Of a stretch of 22,711 nucleotides of DNA, positions 22,178 through 22,711 are shown piece by piece. This DNA is from CAYNUJ01 sp964621225. Its GTDB lineage: Bacteria; Bacteroidota; Ignavibacteria; Ignavibacteriales; Melioribacteraceae. The stretch covers positions 1 through 22,711 of the forward strand of contig CAZULK010000033.1 of the NCBI GenBank assembly GCA_964621225.1, given 5' to 3'. Both the position numbers and the translations under genes were made by a program. A model generated the notes under the pieces. The model saw only the letters and a program-made list of their open reading frames with translations. It had not been told where the DNA came from and did no database searches. Position 1 is the first letter of the stretch; every line of letters begins with the position of its first letter.

Positions 22178-22711
22178 TTAGTTTTTCAAATATACTAATA
22201 ATACAGAAATATCTGAAGGAGAGACTCCCGAAATTCTTGCAGCCTGCCCCAGCGACCTGGGTTTTACCTTTGTTAGCTTTTCTCTCCCTTCTTTTGAAAT
22301 TGTATTTATTTTCATATAATCAAAATCGGACGGAATGTCTAGTTTTTCTAGTTTTTCCATTTTCTTCACCAATTCTTGTTGACGAGAGATATATCCTTCG
22401 TATTTAATTTCTATTTCAATTTGCTCGAGAACTTTTTTGTTTTGAAGAAGAGCTTTTGCCAAAGGATAATCGTCAGGATCTAATATACTCAACATCTCTG
22501 CAATTTTTACTTCGGGTCTCTTTGCAAGCTTAATTGCATATTCGGTTTGATCAATTAATGCTGCATTAAATTTTTCGAGGACCGGATTTATTTTTTCCGG
22601 TTTGAATTTTACTTTGTGCAAAAACTCCTTTCCGGAGGTTATCAAAGTCTCTCTTTCTTTCAATTCGTCGTACATTTCTTTTGGAATTAACCCGAACTCA
22701 TATCCGTATTT
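22178..22711 (-). CDS. mnmG: tRNA uridine-5-carboxymethylaminomethyl modification enzyme MnmG (C-terminal part)
   Basis: Only the last 177 residues are inside the window. The frame runs through the right edge (beginning KYGYEFGLIPKEMY). MnmG is the FAD enzyme that, with MnmE, modifies the wobble uridine of certain tRNAs. The visible part is its helical C-terminal domain, with the diagnostic ending DIPSDFDYMKINTIS, LTKVKPRSLGQAARISGVSP and SDISVLLVYLKN. An internal Met (22675) is not the start. The mnmG-rsmG pairing is classical and usually close to oriC. Catalytic and FAD-binding parts lie outside the window. Confidence 0.95.
   Translation of the reverse strand, partial: KYGYEFGLIPKEMYDELKERETLITSGKEFLHKVKFKPEKINPVLEKFNAALIDQTEYAIKLAKRPEVKIAEMLSILDPDDYPLAKALLQNKKVLEQIEIEIKYEGYISRQQELVKKMEKLEKLDIPSDFDYMKINTISKEGREKLTKVKPRSLGQAARISGVSPSDISVLLVYLKN

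Noticed and set aside
1..22711. CRISPR arrays, tRNA/rRNA genes, insertion sequences, prophage genes
   Set aside because: No regularly spaced direct repeats, no transposase or integrase-like proteins and no recognisable RNA gene were seen on either strand; genes are packed and similar in composition.

Overview
The window is an AT-rich chromosomal segment carrying the replication origin of a Gram-negative bacterium. The suggested group is FCB, most likely Ignavibacteria/Melioribacter-like. This rests on the kinds of protein encoded (a PorV/UPF0164-type outer-membrane barrel, a PafA-type alkaline phosphatase, a DUF721/DciA protein between recF and gyrB, a split lysine-ketoglutarate reductase/saccharopine dehydrogenase pair). 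It is an inference from protein character, not from a 16S or tree placement. Shine-Dalgarno-like GAGG/AAGGA sequences precede several starts, so translation does not look purely Bacteroidetes-like.

Region 1 (1-8770) is the replication block: dnaA, then a 377-bp gene-free oriC with at least six DnaA boxes and an AT-rich flank, then dnaN-recF-dciA-gyrB-gyrA as one tightly packed rightward unit closed by a strong intrinsic terminator. It encodes initiator, sliding clamp, gap-repair loader, probable helicase loader and both gyrase subunits.

Region 2 (8799-12319) holds a trans-sulfuration-type PLP lyase with its own terminator, a leftward pair (SRPBCC protein plus rhomboid protease), and a rightward PorV-like outer-membrane barrel.

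Region 3 (12324-14455) has a TetR regulator co-transcribed with a serine-racemase-like PLP enzyme, divergent from a small VOC/glyoxalase-fold protein. The shared intergenic region contains a pair of inverted sequence elements that look like operators.

Region 4 (14552-17262) is a two-gene lysine-degradation unit: LKR and saccharopine dehydrogenase as separate, overlapping genes rather than the fused eukaryotic enzyme.

Region 5 (17269-22711), all leftward, contains a secreted coiled-coil/BamE-like protein with a PafA-type phosphatase. Beyond these lies an apparent operon mnmG (C-terminal part only)-rsmG-murQ-SIR2-like protein. The SIR2-like gene, in the last position of a housekeeping operon, is the least explained gene here and the best candidate for uncharacterised biology. 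No RNA genes, CRISPR arrays or insertion sequences were seen.
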